Assembly: GCA_922989275.2 (NCBI GenBank)
Contig: OV277862.1
Location: forward strand, 46,463,786-46,527,785
Origin: Gari tellinella
Taxonomy: Eukaryota > Mollusca > Bivalvia > Cardiida > Psammobiidae
DNA length: 64,000 nucleotides
Reading direction: 5' to 3'
The translations under genes were made by a program, and so were the position numbers. Under the pieces are notes generated by a model that was not told the DNA's origin, ran no database searches, and saw only the letters and a program-made list of their open reading frames with translations. This document shows positions 10,229 to 20,453 of the stretch, piece after piece. How positions within the stretch are numbered: position 1 is the stretch's first letter; each line of letters starts with the position of its first letter.

Positions 10229-11080
10229 TGTATTTATTAGTTCTTAACAAGAATCCAAGACATAACAAGGTTTAAGGAGACGATAATCAAAGGGTCTAAT
10301 CAAACAGATTTACGTGACAACCAATATAATGCAGTCGCCGCCATATCTGCTTAAATTTCTAGTCTATTTTAAACGAGAAAATTTGGATTTTTAAACGCTT
10401 TAGACTTACGTAACATTGATATGGGAATCAAACAGTCTGTTCAGAGTTAAAACTGTTATACATAATTATGTTACAATTGACAAGCAAATTAAACAGATGA
10501 TAATCAATTTCGTTTGGTTGATCCTTGGATTGAATAAAAGATATGACGAGAAAGGGTTGTTATCCGGTTAAAAAAGAGTCCGCAAAATGCGACGAAAGTC
10601 GATTTTGCAAACAGATTATTTCCTGACTCCATACGAGTTTGAAATTCATTTTAGTGTTCCTTTAACTCGAAAATGTTAAACAGCCTACTGAATTGGGCGA
10701 ATATTAAAGACGGCAATTTAAAGTAGACGAAATGACGGCAATATAATGGGTTAAGCAATTGTCAGGAAGGAAACTTGATATTTTTCTCCCTATTGGTTAA
10801 GGCTGAGGATCCTGTCAACCAATGAAAAGCCTGTATTTCTATGTACCCTCTCAGCACACAGGGTACATGGGTTCACGTCTAGGGCTTGTTATCCAAACAG
10901 AGTGATGAATTTACTTAGCAGTATAATAAGTAAAAGGGTTAGCTTGAAACAAGCGTATGCGAATTGTTTAATATTGATTGTAACTCCTACCAAAACGATT
11001 GCTTGACACATTAAACCCTATACAATGACGGGTAAACGCGCATTTTTAACAATGTACCTGTGTTGAGTATACACAGTTCT
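10229..11080. other. Unassigned AT-rich interval
   Basis: No gene or clear element. There are minor local inverted words near 10570-10615 and a GGGTACATGGGTT run near 10868 that may be a decayed TTAA-type MITE end. Confidence 0.3.
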
Positions 11081-11195
11081 TTGACTGAAGAAATATGATG
11101 ACAAGTGACAAACAGCTTGAATCCAGCTCAGACGTCGCGTTACGCGGCATCTGATCTGGATTCAAACTGTTTGCAAATATAAGTCAATATAATAT
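11081..11195. repeat. Family D core fragment
   Basis: The segment from GACTGAAGAAATATGATG through the hairpin to CAAATATAAGTC nearly duplicates 10032-10135, but the D termini are absent. The hairpin outer arms are CAAACAGCTTGAATCCAG and CTGGATTCAAACTGTTTG. Confidence 0.65.
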
Positions 11196-11428
11196 AAGTC
11201 ATATTTTACAGTGCTAATAAAATACAGCCGTGATAAATATTTTCTATCTGATCAGGATTTGTAGTGATTGTCATGTGTGACATACATGTACAAGTATATT
11301 GTAGACAACATCCCTAACTAGACAAAACTCCACCAGACTTTATTTGAAAATGGAAGTGTCCGTTTGAAGTTACAGGTTTCAAAGATTAAATTGAGAGGCA
11401 TCGTGCACGTTACTTGTCATTGAAATGT

Positions 11429-11645
11429 TTAACCAGTTCATGCCCACGATCCCATACATGGGCCATAGGCAAACAGTATAGGCGCTGATCAGAGTCTAAA
11501 CTGTTTGCTGATTGGAATTTCAATATAAAACAAAACGAAAATAGAAATTTAGACTAGACATCCCTTAGATAAAATTGGACTAATCCAATATACATGTACA
11601 TGTATAGGCATGGAAGAATACACTAGACATAAATGGATCAACCGC
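11429..11645 (-). mobile_element. Family F MITE, diverged
   Basis: Starts TTAACCAGTTCATGCCCACG and includes GATCCCATACATGGGCCATAGG, a shortened hairpin (CAAACAGTATAGGCGCTGATCAGAG), and TTGGACTAATCCAATATA. It is the reverse of the better copy at 31867-32090. The right end is eroded. Confidence 0.65.
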
Positions 11646-11694
11646 AGGATAAGGGTTAAGCCACTAATATGATCTATAGTTTTGTCTACACTAT

Positions 11695-11943
11695 TACAGT
11701 GGTGAATCTGTTATTCTTTCCCGTTTAAACGCAAACGTACGCAAACGCAAACACTAAAACGTAGAAAAGTACAACTTTTTGACAATTCTGATAATTAATC
11801 TTTATCTTGGTGGCAAACAGTTTGGAGCCTGATCAGACGCCGGGTTACCCGGCGTCTGGTCTGGCTCCAAACTGTTTGCAGTGAAAATTATAGTTTTAGC
11901 GTAAACGCGTTTACTGGGAAAGAATAACGTTTTCTCCACTGTA
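11695..11943 (+). mobile_element. Family A MITE, full length
   Basis: A 249-bp copy in plus orientation with both termini (TACAGTGGTGAA ... TTCTCCACTGTA). Its left TA is exactly where a perfect inverted duplication shared with 13725-13779 stops. Confidence 0.93.
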
Positions 11944-12422
11944 CCTTCCAGTTAGGCAGGTCATCGTGTCATTGACTTCTTTCCAAGCTGGCGCATCTTG
12001 GGAATAAAATAATTAAGTCAGGCCCTTTACTGTCGTAATATCGTCTACTTTGAAATTCGAAATTGCCGAATGCCAGTTAGTTGGAATTTACGATCTAAAC
12101 GAGGACATATATATTTTGATCTGAAGAAAATCTAAAGACAAGTGTCAAAATGGTTTATGAATACTATGAAACTATTAAAGTTGCCATAAATCTAACAGCT
12201 TTAACTGACTGCCTGAAAGTTAGCTGGTAAAAAGTACAATTTTCTTTATATTTCTAAAATATAAAGTGAAGATAAAAAAATTACAAAAAGGGAATTAAAC
12301 TGTTAAATTGTTTTTTTTTCTAATTCGACCTATCAAACCTTTATCAAAGAAAATCACGATTATTTTTAATAAGGTCGGTAGAGATCGTACTATTAGAAAA
12401 TAGCAATTCATCATTTCATGTA
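11944..12422. other. Unassigned AT-rich interval
   Basis: AT-rich, with poly-T/A runs around 12270-12320. I see no coding frame, tRNA-like box or palindrome worth naming. Confidence 0.3.
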
Positions 12423-12598
12423 GGTAACACTTTCACTCTAAATGACGTCATAAAGCGCATTGTGAAACAGTTTATATCAGCTATACTGCCATAAATCTAA
12501 CTTTGAAACGATATTGCAGACAGCAATATTGAAGCAGACGACAATATGGCGGTGAACGGGTAAAACTCGCACGCAAAGTTTGATCATGAAAGGGTTAA
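12423..12598. mobile_element. Family B MITE lacking its hairpin
   Basis: Has the B left end (CACTTTCACTCTAAATGACG), then AAACAGTTTATATCAGC where other copies carry the ~70-bp hairpin, then CTAACTTTGAAACGATATTGCAGAC and the right end GATCATGAAAGGGTTAA. It shows what a B element looks like once the hairpin is deleted. Confidence 0.7.
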
Positions 12599-12960
12599 AG
12601 TCATTTTGAGTGAAGAAACATCGTTATGTGTGTCAAACTGCTTGGATCCTGATCAAGATGCCCATTTATTCGTCGTCTGATCAACATCCAAATTGTTTCG
12701 AAACATCTGCGCATGCGTAGTAAGGCAGTGTCTAAGTGTATTGTTACATAAAGCAATAATTTCAGAAAAAAAAAGATACTCGTGTCCCAGTTTCTATATC
12801 TCGTGAAAGCCAATGGTGCATTTTTAGTACGAAAAACTCTAAATCGTGCGAAGTATGTCTTTAACTTTAAAAATCATCGTTTCTTATTTTGTTTTACTTT
12901 GGCAAAAGTATTGTCTCTTATATGCTGGTAGAAAAACCATGGAGACGTTATTCTGTTCCG

Positions 12961-13217
12961 CAGGGCTGCCATAAGTTGACATGAAAAAATCCTAAGATTT
13001 CCAAATTTGCACTTTTCAAGTGCGAATTTACGAATCGTACCTTTACCCCATAGTCTGTTTCTAGTTTTGTTGACCCGTGACTACTTGACGCAGGCTGGAA
13101 GTAAAGCAGAATGCGCCTTCTGGTGCATTCTGCTTTACTTTCAGCCTGCTTTAAGCTACAATGTTCTAGAAAAAAAATCCGAAGATTTAGGAAAAATCCG
13201 GAGAAATGGCAGCCCTG
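12961..13217. mobile_element. hAT-like MITE inside family A
   Basis: Termini are CAGGGCTGCCAT and ATGGCAGCCCTG, typical of hAT-type ends. The flanks TGTTCCG and TTTTCCG differ by one base and could be a 7-8 bp target duplication. It is inserted into the CCCGTTTAAACG side of an A element and itself contains a family C palindrome. Confidence 0.65.
13041..13170. repeat. Family C palindrome, nested
   Basis: CGCAGGCTGGAAGTAAAGCA pairs with TGCTTTACTTTCAGCCTGC around a GCGCCTTCTGGTGC tip. It lies within the hAT-like MITE, making a three-level nest. Confidence 0.7.
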
Positions 13218-13506
13218 TTTTCCGTTTAAACGCAAAAGAAGCAGATGCACAGCAATAAAATGTAGAAAATTATTCTCACGAGTTTAACATGTGTGTGGCA
13301 AACAGTTTGAAGCCTGGCTAGTCTCCGGTCTCTGGACTAGCTCCTGATCTGGAATTCTGGATTCTAGCTGTTTGCAAATGTAAGTCAAGCCTTGATTTTC
13401 CCTCCCTATAACGACTCCCTCCGAACAACGCACACACTTTTTGTCTCGTTGTAATAGTCTTAGCGTACATGTGTTTACCGGAAGAGAATAACGTCTTATC
13501 CACTTT

Positions 13507-13580
13507 ACCTTTGCAAACAGTTTAGATCCTGACGAGACGCCAAGTAACTCGGAATCTCTTCAGGTTCTAAACCCTTTCAT
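13507..13580. repeat. Family B hairpin fragment
   Basis: CAAACAGTTTAGATCCTGACGAGACGCC is followed by an imperfect right arm and an ACCCTTTCAT terminus. Confidence 0.5.
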
Positions 13581-13761
13581 ATTCTTGTCCTATTTTTAAA
13601 AAAAGGAAAGTTTGAACATTCTAAATTTAGAACAGTAGCAGACGATAGTTGCTTCAGGCGACATATTTACAAAGAGTTCGAAGAGCTGGATACAGGGCAA
13701 GCGGCCTATACATTCCCTTCGGAATAATAGTGTAGACAAAACTATAGATCATATTAGTGGC

Positions 13762-13963
13762 TTAACCCTTATCCTGCGGCGCTATCGTCTGCTTTGAAAT
13801 TGTCGTCTGTAAAATTTAGATTTATACATGTATTAAGTGAAGAAAATTAAAGACGAGTGTCAAACAGTTTGGATTCAGATCAGACGCCGCGTTGCGCGGC
13901 GTCTGATCTGGATCCAAACTGTTTGCAAAACCAGTAAAGTCGCGATCAGCAGGCAAAGGGTAA
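13762..13963. mobile_element. Family B MITE
   Basis: TTAACCCTTATCCTGC at the left and CAGGCAAAGGGTAA at the right. The hairpin at 13861-13925 has a GCCGCGTTGCGCGGC tip. Internal ATCGTCTGCTTTGAAATTGTCGTCTG is the CAGACG-rich block shared by other B copies. Confidence 0.8.
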
Positions 13964-14079
13964 GACTGACTAAATGCTCCCCCACACTGCAATGCTATCT
14001 CCTGTATTTAATTGTCGACTGCCTTTATTTCTCAAATATATATTTAATCATGTTGATTGAAACTAAAATAAATATCGAT

Positions 14080-14460
14080 ATAAATGCCAACCAGTTTGGA
14101 TCAAGATAAGACGTCGAGGATGTCTTTTCGGCGTCTAAAAATTAACCGAACGCTTTGTAAAACGATCCACAAGCGCAAGAAGACAAAAATCAGCCCTTGT
14201 GTAAACTTTTTTCAATAATATACTGAAGATTTTAATTTCCCCTGGTGTTCTTTTAGAACTATACGTGAGGTCAAAATGGCCTATTTATATAAAGTTTATA
14301 GGGCGTCATTCTCTCTTAGTAAATGCGCTTGTGCTAAAATAATGACGTCCACTGCAAACGGTTTTGAGCCAGACAAGACGCCGGGTTATTTGGTGTCTTA
14401 TCAGGCTTCAAACTATTTGCTATTCAGCGAAAATATAAATTGTTTGAATTTCCTCTTACA
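14080..14460. repeat. Fragments of B and A hairpins
   Basis: A decayed B hairpin (CCAGTTTGGATCAAGATAAG) lies at 14088-14145. An old family A core (CAAACGGTTTTGAGCC to GGCTTCAAACTATTTG) lies at 14350-14420 with recognisable AAATGCGCTTGTGCTAAAAT on its left. Confidence 0.6.
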
Positions 14461-14551
14461 CCAGGATACTAAATGTTTACAATTAAACTTTTCCAAAATA
14501 CAGTACTGTCATTATATTTTTACTTGTATTGCGCTGTGTGTTTAGTTTTGT

Positions 14552-14740
14552 TTTACCCTTCCACGGCGACAAACGTTGACTTTGTAAACAGTTTGGATCC
14601 AGACCAGACGCCGCGTAACGCGGCGTCTGATCAGTATCCAAACTGTTTGACACTCACGTCGAAGTTATGTCTGTCATACTACCTCAACTTTAACTTTGAA
14701 ACGATACTGCAGACAGCAATATGGTATTGAAGGGGTTTTA
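14552..14740. mobile_element. Family B MITE
   Basis: Begins TTTACCCTTCCACGGC, with a well-paired hairpin at 14585-14652 (tip GCCGCGTAACGCGGC), then TTTGAAACGATACTGCAGAC and the end AAGGGGTTTTA. The right block is shortened. Confidence 0.75.
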
Positions 14741-15033
14741 AAAATTAAAACCTCATCAATTTGGCGCTGTATGGGCTGAAAACAGAATAACCTCTTCACC
14801 ACAGAGTATTAATTTTTGGAATGGGTCAATATCCGCTTTAGGTGATAAGAACTGGCTCAAACATAGCGAAACTGTCTGTCTAGACACACTTCAAACGATT
14901 AGTTTAGTGTATTAGGCTATAATAATTGCTCAAAACAAGATGAAACTAAAACATATCCCCCTGTTGTATTAACACCGAAACTGCCAACTTAACGCATTGA
15001 ACTCTTGGGACGAGCATATAACTATACAACATT
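14741..15033. other. Unassigned interval
   Basis: No coding frame or repeat that I recognise between the B copy and the next family A copy. Confidence 0.3.
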
Positions 15034-15283
15034 TACAGTGGAGAATCTGTTATTCTTTCCCGTTTAAACGCAAATGTACGCAAACGCAAAGCACTAAAAC
15101 GTAGAAAAGAACAACTTTTGGACAATTCTGATAATTCTTGTTTATCTTGGTGGCAAACAGTTTGGAGCCTGATCAGACGCCGGGTTACCCGGCGTCTGAT
15201 CTGGCTCCAAACTGTTTGCACTGCAAATAATAGTTTTAGCGTAAACGCGTTTATTGGGAAAGAATAACAGATTCTCCACTGTA
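15034..15283 (+). mobile_element. Family A MITE, full length
   Basis: 250 bp, plus orientation. Both TIRs and hairpin arms are intact. Confidence 0.94.
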
Positions 15284-15307
15284 AGATGTTATTTTGAATG
15301 GTGTTTA

Positions 15308-15510
15308 TACAATGGAGAAGACGTTCTTCTTTCCCAATAAACACGTTTAAACAACTTTTATTTCCATTGCAAACAGTTCGGAGCCAGACTAAACAAACTG
15401 TTTGCCACTCTGATTAAAATAATGCGTGACAATTTTAATTTTCTGCATTTTAGTGCACTGCGTTTGCGTTTCGTTTGCGTTGAACGGGAAAGAATATTGT
15501 CTTATCCATA
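15308..15510 (-). mobile_element. Family A MITE, older subfamily
   Basis: TACAATGGAGAAGACGTTCT to CTTATCCATA. The hairpin tip is deleted: CAGTTCGGAGCCAGACTAAAC runs straight to AAACTGTTTG. The TGCGTTTCGTTTGCGTT arm marks an older subfamily also seen at 52247 and 47627. Confidence 0.7.
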
Positions 15511-15589
15511 GGAACATACTTCTGTTCAATCAAACCCCTATCATTTTTCTGAAGACGTAGGCCATATTTCTTGCCAAAAGCTGTTCTCA

Positions 15590-15795
15590 TTCACCCTTAA
15601 AAAAATTTAAATGGACAATGCTACTTTCAAATTAAGTTTTGGCCATTATTGACTGTTTAGGACTTATTTTACATAGCAAACTGATAAACCACTCATCTCT
15701 GATCAAAGGGTGCCTTTACTGTTTTCACATGACAAGTGCACTCCTCACAGGTACACTTTTTATTGATGACGGGTTTACTCGTCGCTAGGATATAA
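15590..15795. mobile_element. Family E MITE, decayed
   Basis: Contains AAATGGACAATGCTACTTTC, GGCCATTATTGACTG, CATGACAAGTGCACTCCTC and ACAGGTACACTTTT in family E order. The hairpin is mostly lost and the TTAA ends are not clear. Confidence 0.55.
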
Positions 15796-16134
15796 TGTTT
15801 TAATGTACAAGAAAGTGAAATCAACTGATGATAAACCATTTTTGTTTTACGGCTAAATACCACTTCTCAAAATAATTCAACAAACAAAGCAACACAAAGA
15901 AGTGCTCACATGGGATAAAACGAGGTAAAAAATGACTTGCAGACAGAACTTTATAAACCAATATAAATCATTTCGCTAATGTCTTCCTTTTTACACCCAA
16001 AAGTGTATCAAATCGCATTTTGTAAAGTCTACAGTACAAAAAGCTCACGAACGCATACAATCAGCGTAAGAATATTCGCTTGATTATTTATAGAAGGCAT
16101 ATGTCTTTTAAAAGCAGATCAAGATACACAGTTA

Positions 16135-16380
16135 TTAATCCTTTCACTACCAAATTGCCCGTTATTTTTTTTTACCCCTGTACCGTTTCATTGTCTTCTG
16201 ATTCAATGTTGTTGTTTGCAAGATCGTTTCAAAGTAAGATTTAATGAAGTATGACTTAAAACATATCGATACGAATGTCAAACAATTTGAATCCTGATCA
16301 GACGCCGCGTTACGCGGCGTCTGATTAGGAACCAAACTGTTTGCAAACGCGCTTTCAAGCGTCATTGAGAGTGAAAGGGC
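16135..16380. mobile_element. Family B MITE
   Basis: TTAATCCTTTCACTACC at the left, a hairpin at 16277-16345 with a GCCGCGTTACGCGGC tip, and GCGTCATTGAGAGTGAAAGGG at the right. Its 5' half (TTACCCCTGTACCGTTTCATTG, ATCGTTTCAAAGTAAGA) is the reverse of the right half of other B copies. Confidence 0.8.
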
Positions 16381-16633
16381 AGGACTGTGAAACGCGAGGC
16401 AATAGGTTCCAATACTCGTTGAATGCAAACCTTTTGACATATCAATTTTACTTGTTGTTAAGCTCCACTTTTCGAAATTCGAGTTATTCTCGTCATCCTG
16501 TCGCATGCGTCTTGTTGGATTTACAGGTTAAAGTTTTGTACGACACTATTTCTCAATAATTATCTCAGGTTATCGTTTAAAACGTATGGGCTAGCGGTAT
16601 ATATATATATCAAGTATAAAAACAAAACAATAT

Positions 16634-16680
16634 GACGGACGACGACGACGACGACGACGACGAACGTACGACGACGGACC
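16634..16680. repeat. (GAC)n microsatellite
   Basis: About ten perfect GAC/CGA triplets followed by an interrupted stretch to GACGACGGACC. Confidence 0.9.
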
Positions 16681-16849
16681 ATTGACACAGGGCGATCTCA
16701 ATAGCTGACATTTGCACTTCCTGCCAGATGAATTAAAACTGTAAAAACTCAGCTCCAGTAGGTCTTCCGTTTTATCTCGAACGCAAAATGTATATAAGAA
16801 ATAATAAATTCATACCAGTGTTTTGTTTTGCAATGAATCACGGGTAGGA

Positions 16850-16896
16850 GTAACTAATAAAATCACTCGGCCTTCGGCCTCGTGTTTTAGTTACTA
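16850..16896. repeat. Short hairpin with CGGCCTTCGGCC tip
   Basis: GTAACTAATAAAATCACTCG on the left pairs imperfectly with CGTGTTTTAGTTAC on the right around CGGCCTTCGGCC. It may be a remnant of a small foldback element. Confidence 0.5.
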
Positions 16897-16904
16897 CACC
16901 TAAT

Positions 16905-17050
16905 ACATGTAGAAAATTATAAATGTCCAAATTCAGTTTAATGTAAGTGGCAAACTGTTTGGAACCCGATCTGGCTCCAAACTGTTTGCAATACATATAA
17001 TTGTTTTAGCACAAACCTCTTTATTGGGAGAGAATATCATCCCCATGTGA
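16905..17050 (+). repeat. Family A fragment
   Basis: AGAAAATTATAAATGTCC, a hairpin without a tip (CAAACTGTTTGGAACCCGATCTGGCTCC) and TTAGCACAAACCTCTTTATT. Both termini are lost. Confidence 0.6.
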
Positions 17051-17158
17051 GCCAAGTTGTGCATATATCAAAATGTTAAAATGGCCAACTCTCAGTCAAG
17101 GTTCTCTCAAAACGAGAACAAGTATCACTGACTAAGTCGTTCTAGATATTGTATTACC

Positions 17159-17412
17159 TACAGTTTTGAAGACGTTATTCTTTCCACTTTAAATGCAAAC
17201 GAAACTCAAACGTATTGAACAAAATTGAGAAAAGGACTACGACTCCCTCGTGTTGACCATTATTACTATTTCTTTAATACAGAATGGCAAACAATTTGAA
17301 GCCAGATCAGACGCCGGGTTAGCCGGCGTCTGCTCTGGCTCCAAACTGTTTACATTCGAATAAATAGTTTTAGCGTTAACGCATTTACTGGGAAAGAATA
17401 ACGTCTTCTTAT
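17159..17412 (+). mobile_element. Family A MITE, diverged
   Basis: Left CTACAGTTTTGAAGACGTTATTC, hairpin at 17287-17350 (tip GCCGGGTTAGCCGGC), right AAAGAATAACGTCTTCTTAT. An older copy than its neighbour at 17561. Confidence 0.75.
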
Positions 17413-17560
17413 CTATATATTTTATCAGCTATTGACCTATTCCCTAGTCTATGATAAACTAATTAAGGGGGCGTAGTCGAGGCTATTGGACATTAAACAG
17501 TATTACCAATGCTCAGTAGCATTTAACACGATGTAATACATGTACCATTACTCAACCCCA

Positions 17561-17810
17561 TACAGTGGAGAATCTGTTATTCTTTCCCGTTTAAACGCAA
17601 ACGTACGCAAACGCAAAACACTAAAACGTAGAAAAGTACAACTTTTTGACAATTCTGATAATTCATCTTTATCTCGGTGGCAAACAGTTTGGAGCCTGAT
17701 CAGACGCCGGGTTACCCGGCGTCTGATCTGGCTCTAAACTGTTTGCAGAGAAAATAATAGTTTTAGCGTAAACGCGTTTATTGGGAAAGAATAACGTTTT
17801 CTCCACTGTA
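17561..17810 (+). mobile_element. Family A MITE, full length
   Basis: 250 bp with intact ends and core. The flanks on both sides share the phrase GTACCATTACT(C/T)AACCCCATA (17542-17561 and 17816-17835), so the insertion lies between short direct repeats of flanking DNA. Confidence 0.93.
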
Positions 17811-18087
17811 ATACTGTACCATTACTTAACCCCATAACTGTCTTCATCGAAGTTTACTGGTATTGTTTAATACATTATACACAAATAAGACTTCGCGAAA
17901 CTCTGACTCTGATCAGGAACAAAACTGTTTGACATAGATATTGATGTTTCTTTTTCCCCAAAAAGTTAACTCTTATTGCAACAAAAAACCCACTGGCGAG
18001 AAATTGTAAGTAACATGTTATTGAATTGGTAAACTGCGTATATAAAAGGTGATTGGGCTAATTCTTGACTTTATCGCACTAAACCCC

Positions 18088-18295
18088 TTAACTCCCTTAC
18101 CCCGATTACTCTGATATTAGCAAAACAGTTTGGATCCTGATCAGACGCCGAAGAATGCGGCGTCTGAAGATCAAATCTGTTTGACGATCCTATCAATTAT
18201 TCTTTAGTCAAATTGTCTAAATTCAAAATTAAGAAATGATAGCCACGGCAAAGTATTGAGTATAGAAATCTGATATTCTGGCAGTAAGGGGTTAA
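18088..18295. mobile_element. Family B MITE, diverged
   Basis: TTAACTCCCTTACCCCG to GCAGTAAGGGGTTAA, bounded by TTAA. The hairpin at 18121-18184 has a damaged right arm (GAAGATCAAATCTGTTTG). Confidence 0.75.
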
Positions 18296-18552
18296 CATAG
18301 TTCTGTAAGGTTAATTGTTTCAAACAGATGCCAAAGTAGGTTTAACATGACTAAAAGTGATCTCTTATTGGATAATAAGACAATAAAACAATCTGGTTCA
18401 AAATGAGGAGCTGGGTTTAATTGAGTTATCATTTGGAACAAGCTCATGTGTTAAGGTAAAATAATGTTGTTAATACGAGTACCGTATACTGTTATTAGGA
18501 CAGAGTGGTGAATTATGTTCAATTAGACATAACTATTTCAACTCATATACTA

Positions 18553-19097
18553 TTAACCCTTTCCCCAATAAAAGCGACTTTTAGCACATTTAATTGATTC
18601 CTCCGCTAAGGAAAATAGTTCCAATTTGTACAGTCATGAACTTGTACCATAAGAAATATTTTATCAATACTAGCAGAGGGTACAGTGGTAAATACGCTAT
18701 TCTTACCCACTTCACGCGTTTCTTACGCGTTTATTATCCGTTTCTTTAAACGCGTTTCCTAACCGTTTCTTTACGCGTTTAAAAGAGCCCGGGTGAAAGG
18801 TTCATCCCTCAGCCGACGGACCCCTTAGCCCGAGACTGCATTGGTATAATCTTTAATTAACGCGTTTAAACGCGTTAAAATTGTTAGGCGTTAACCGGTC
18901 GTTAACCGTTCACTATGCGTTTCTTACTCATAGATTAACGCGTAAATGGGTAGGAATAGTGTATTTACCACTGTAGCTTAAAGCAGGCTGAAAGTAAAGC
19001 AGAATGCGCCTCCAGGCGCATTCTGCTTTACTTTCAACCTGCTTTAAGTGGTTACATGTCTTCAAAACTAGAAACAGGCTATTGGGTAAAGGGTTAA
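18553..19097. mobile_element. Family C MITE hosting family H
   Basis: TTAACCCTTTCCCCAATAAAAG at the left and GGTAAAGGGTTAA at the right, each with TTAA. The palindrome CTTAAAGCAGGCTGAAAG ... CAACCTGCTTTAAG is at 18976-19050. Family H interrupts it at TA just before the palindrome, at the same site that reads TTGTAGCTTAAAGC in the copy at 28419. Confidence 0.88.
18681..18975. mobile_element. Family H MITE
   Basis: 295 bp, ends TACAGTGGTAAATACG and TTTACCACTGTA, TA target. The left half repeats CGCGTTTCTTA-like units; the middle holds CCTCAGCCGACGGACCCC; the right half has AACGCGTTTAAACGCG. The TIR aligns with that of family A (TACAGTGG, TATTCTT, CCCA), so one transposase may have moved both. 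No coding potential. Confidence 0.88.
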
Positions 19098-19164
19098 GGA
19101 AAGTATTACATATAAAGAAGATAGTTTACAAGTGAACGTTTACAATGTATTCTTTGCGGAGGAG

Positions 19165-19409
19165 TCAACCCTTTCACTGTCAACCTTTTCGTGAAATGTT
19201 TACCCCCTCACCGTTCAATTGTCGCCTGTTTCAATGTTCTTGTCTTTAATGTCGTTTAAAAGTTAATAAAAAGCAGTATGACTCAATAAATTTCAAAACA
19301 AGTGGCAAACAGTTCGGATCCTGATCAGACGCCGCGTAAGCCGGCGTCTGATCAAGATCCAAACTGTTTCCAGCGCGTTTTTAAGTGTCATTGAGAGTGA
19401 AAGGGTTAC
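19165..19409. mobile_element. Family B MITE
   Basis: TCAACCCTTTCACTGTC to TTGAGAGTGAAAGGGTTA. The hairpin at 19304-19371 has GATCCTGATCAGACGCCG arms with one mismatch at the tip. Confidence 0.8.
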
Positions 19410-19604
19410 ACCTTACCCTTTCGATCACGTCTGACAAGTATTTGCAAATAATTTGCAAACTATTAGATTTAAAAAATACTCTGGATTTCAATATTTTCAG
19501 AACTTGGACTGACGTAAAAATACATTTTTATGATGGATTTATCGATCAAACGAATTACTGAAACTGTTACACCGTTTGGCAGCCTTCCGCGGTATCAGGC
19601 CACG

Positions 19605-19740
19605 CTTTCAATTTTGAGAGTAGTCCCCAAGGGTTAGCGCATTACTTCTCACCAATGCTGTCCCGAGTTCGATCCCAACTGGATGTTGAACAGACGTAAC
19701 ATTATCCGGGGTCGTTTCTGGGTCATTTCGGTTTGCGAAG
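19605..19740 (+). mobile_element. tRNA-like SINE
   Basis: An A-box-like GGGTTAGCGCATTAC (19631-19645) is followed by a canonical B-box-like GAGTTCGATCC (19665-19675). Spacing fits a polymerase III promoter. The downstream tail CCGGGGTCGTTTCTGGGTC is unassigned. It is not a foldable tRNA gene as far as I can see. Confidence 0.5.
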
Positions 19741-19884
19741 GTCATTGGTAAAATATCGATTTACCAGAAAACAAGTTGGTGTGCTAGTCGATGTGCACAA
19801 ACATAGACACCAGTATCCTTTGTCTAGTATCGAGCACTTCCTTGCTACGAACGTACAGAAGTGCGAAGACAATATTGCCAATGA

Positions 19885-19945
19885 AATAAGAATACAAATA
19901 ACTCGGGTTCTGATCAGGATCCAAGATGTTTGACATACAAAAACA
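19885..19945. repeat. Family B hairpin fragment
   Basis: CGGGTTCTGATCAGGATCCAAGATGTTTGAC is the right arm only. Confidence 0.5.
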
Positions 19946-20203
19946 TTACATTTTATCGAATGTTCCGTAAACAAAATACATGTACGAGGCCCTCTCATGT
20001 CTAAAATCTTGTTTTGACACATAAATGTATACGACCCTTAAAGCAGGTGATAGGCTTAACGGAAGAATAATAGGTGTGCATGCCGATTTTTCATAAACTC
20101 AGACACAATCACTGCTTAAAGACATAAATCATACTTAGTCTTATGTGACCATGCCATAACAATGTCAAACACCAAGGACGCTGTAGCCATAAAGACAGGG
20201 TAT

Positions 20204-20453
20204 TACAGTGGAGAATCTGTTATACTTTCCCAATAAACGCGTTTACGCTAAAACTATTATTTGCAGTGCAAACAGTTTGGAGCCAGATCATACGCCGGGT
20301 AACCCGGCGTCTGATCAGGCTCCAAACTGTTTGCCACCAAGATAAAGATGAATTATCAGAATTGTCAAAAAGTTGTACTTTTCTACGTTTTAGTGTTTTG
20401 CTTTTGCGTACGTTTGCGTTTAAACGGGAAAGAATAACAGATTCTCCACTGTA
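20204..20453 (-). mobile_element. Family A MITE, full length
   Basis: 250 bp, minus. Immediately followed by a family B left terminus (CCCCTTTCACTGCC), so it sits at the edge of that element. Confidence 0.94.

Larger units (their letters stand above)
12938..13506 (+). mobile_element. Old family A copy interrupted by nested MITEs
   Basis: The host left end is CCATGGAGACGTTATTCTGTTCC (12938-12960). It resumes at 13218 as TTTTCCGTTTAAACGCAAAAG and ends near 13506 at TAACGTCTTATCCACTTTA. The core (13296-13375) is an A/B/D-like hairpin with a reorganised tip. A short D-like stretch (CCCTCCCTATAACGACTCCC) lies at 13400-13440, so this copy is also chimeric. Confidence 0.6.

Noticed and set aside
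13837..14730. ORFs with NSLDPDQTPRNAASDQ-like peptides
   Set aside because: These are frames through the family B hairpin; the same DNA gives similar peptides wherever B occurs.
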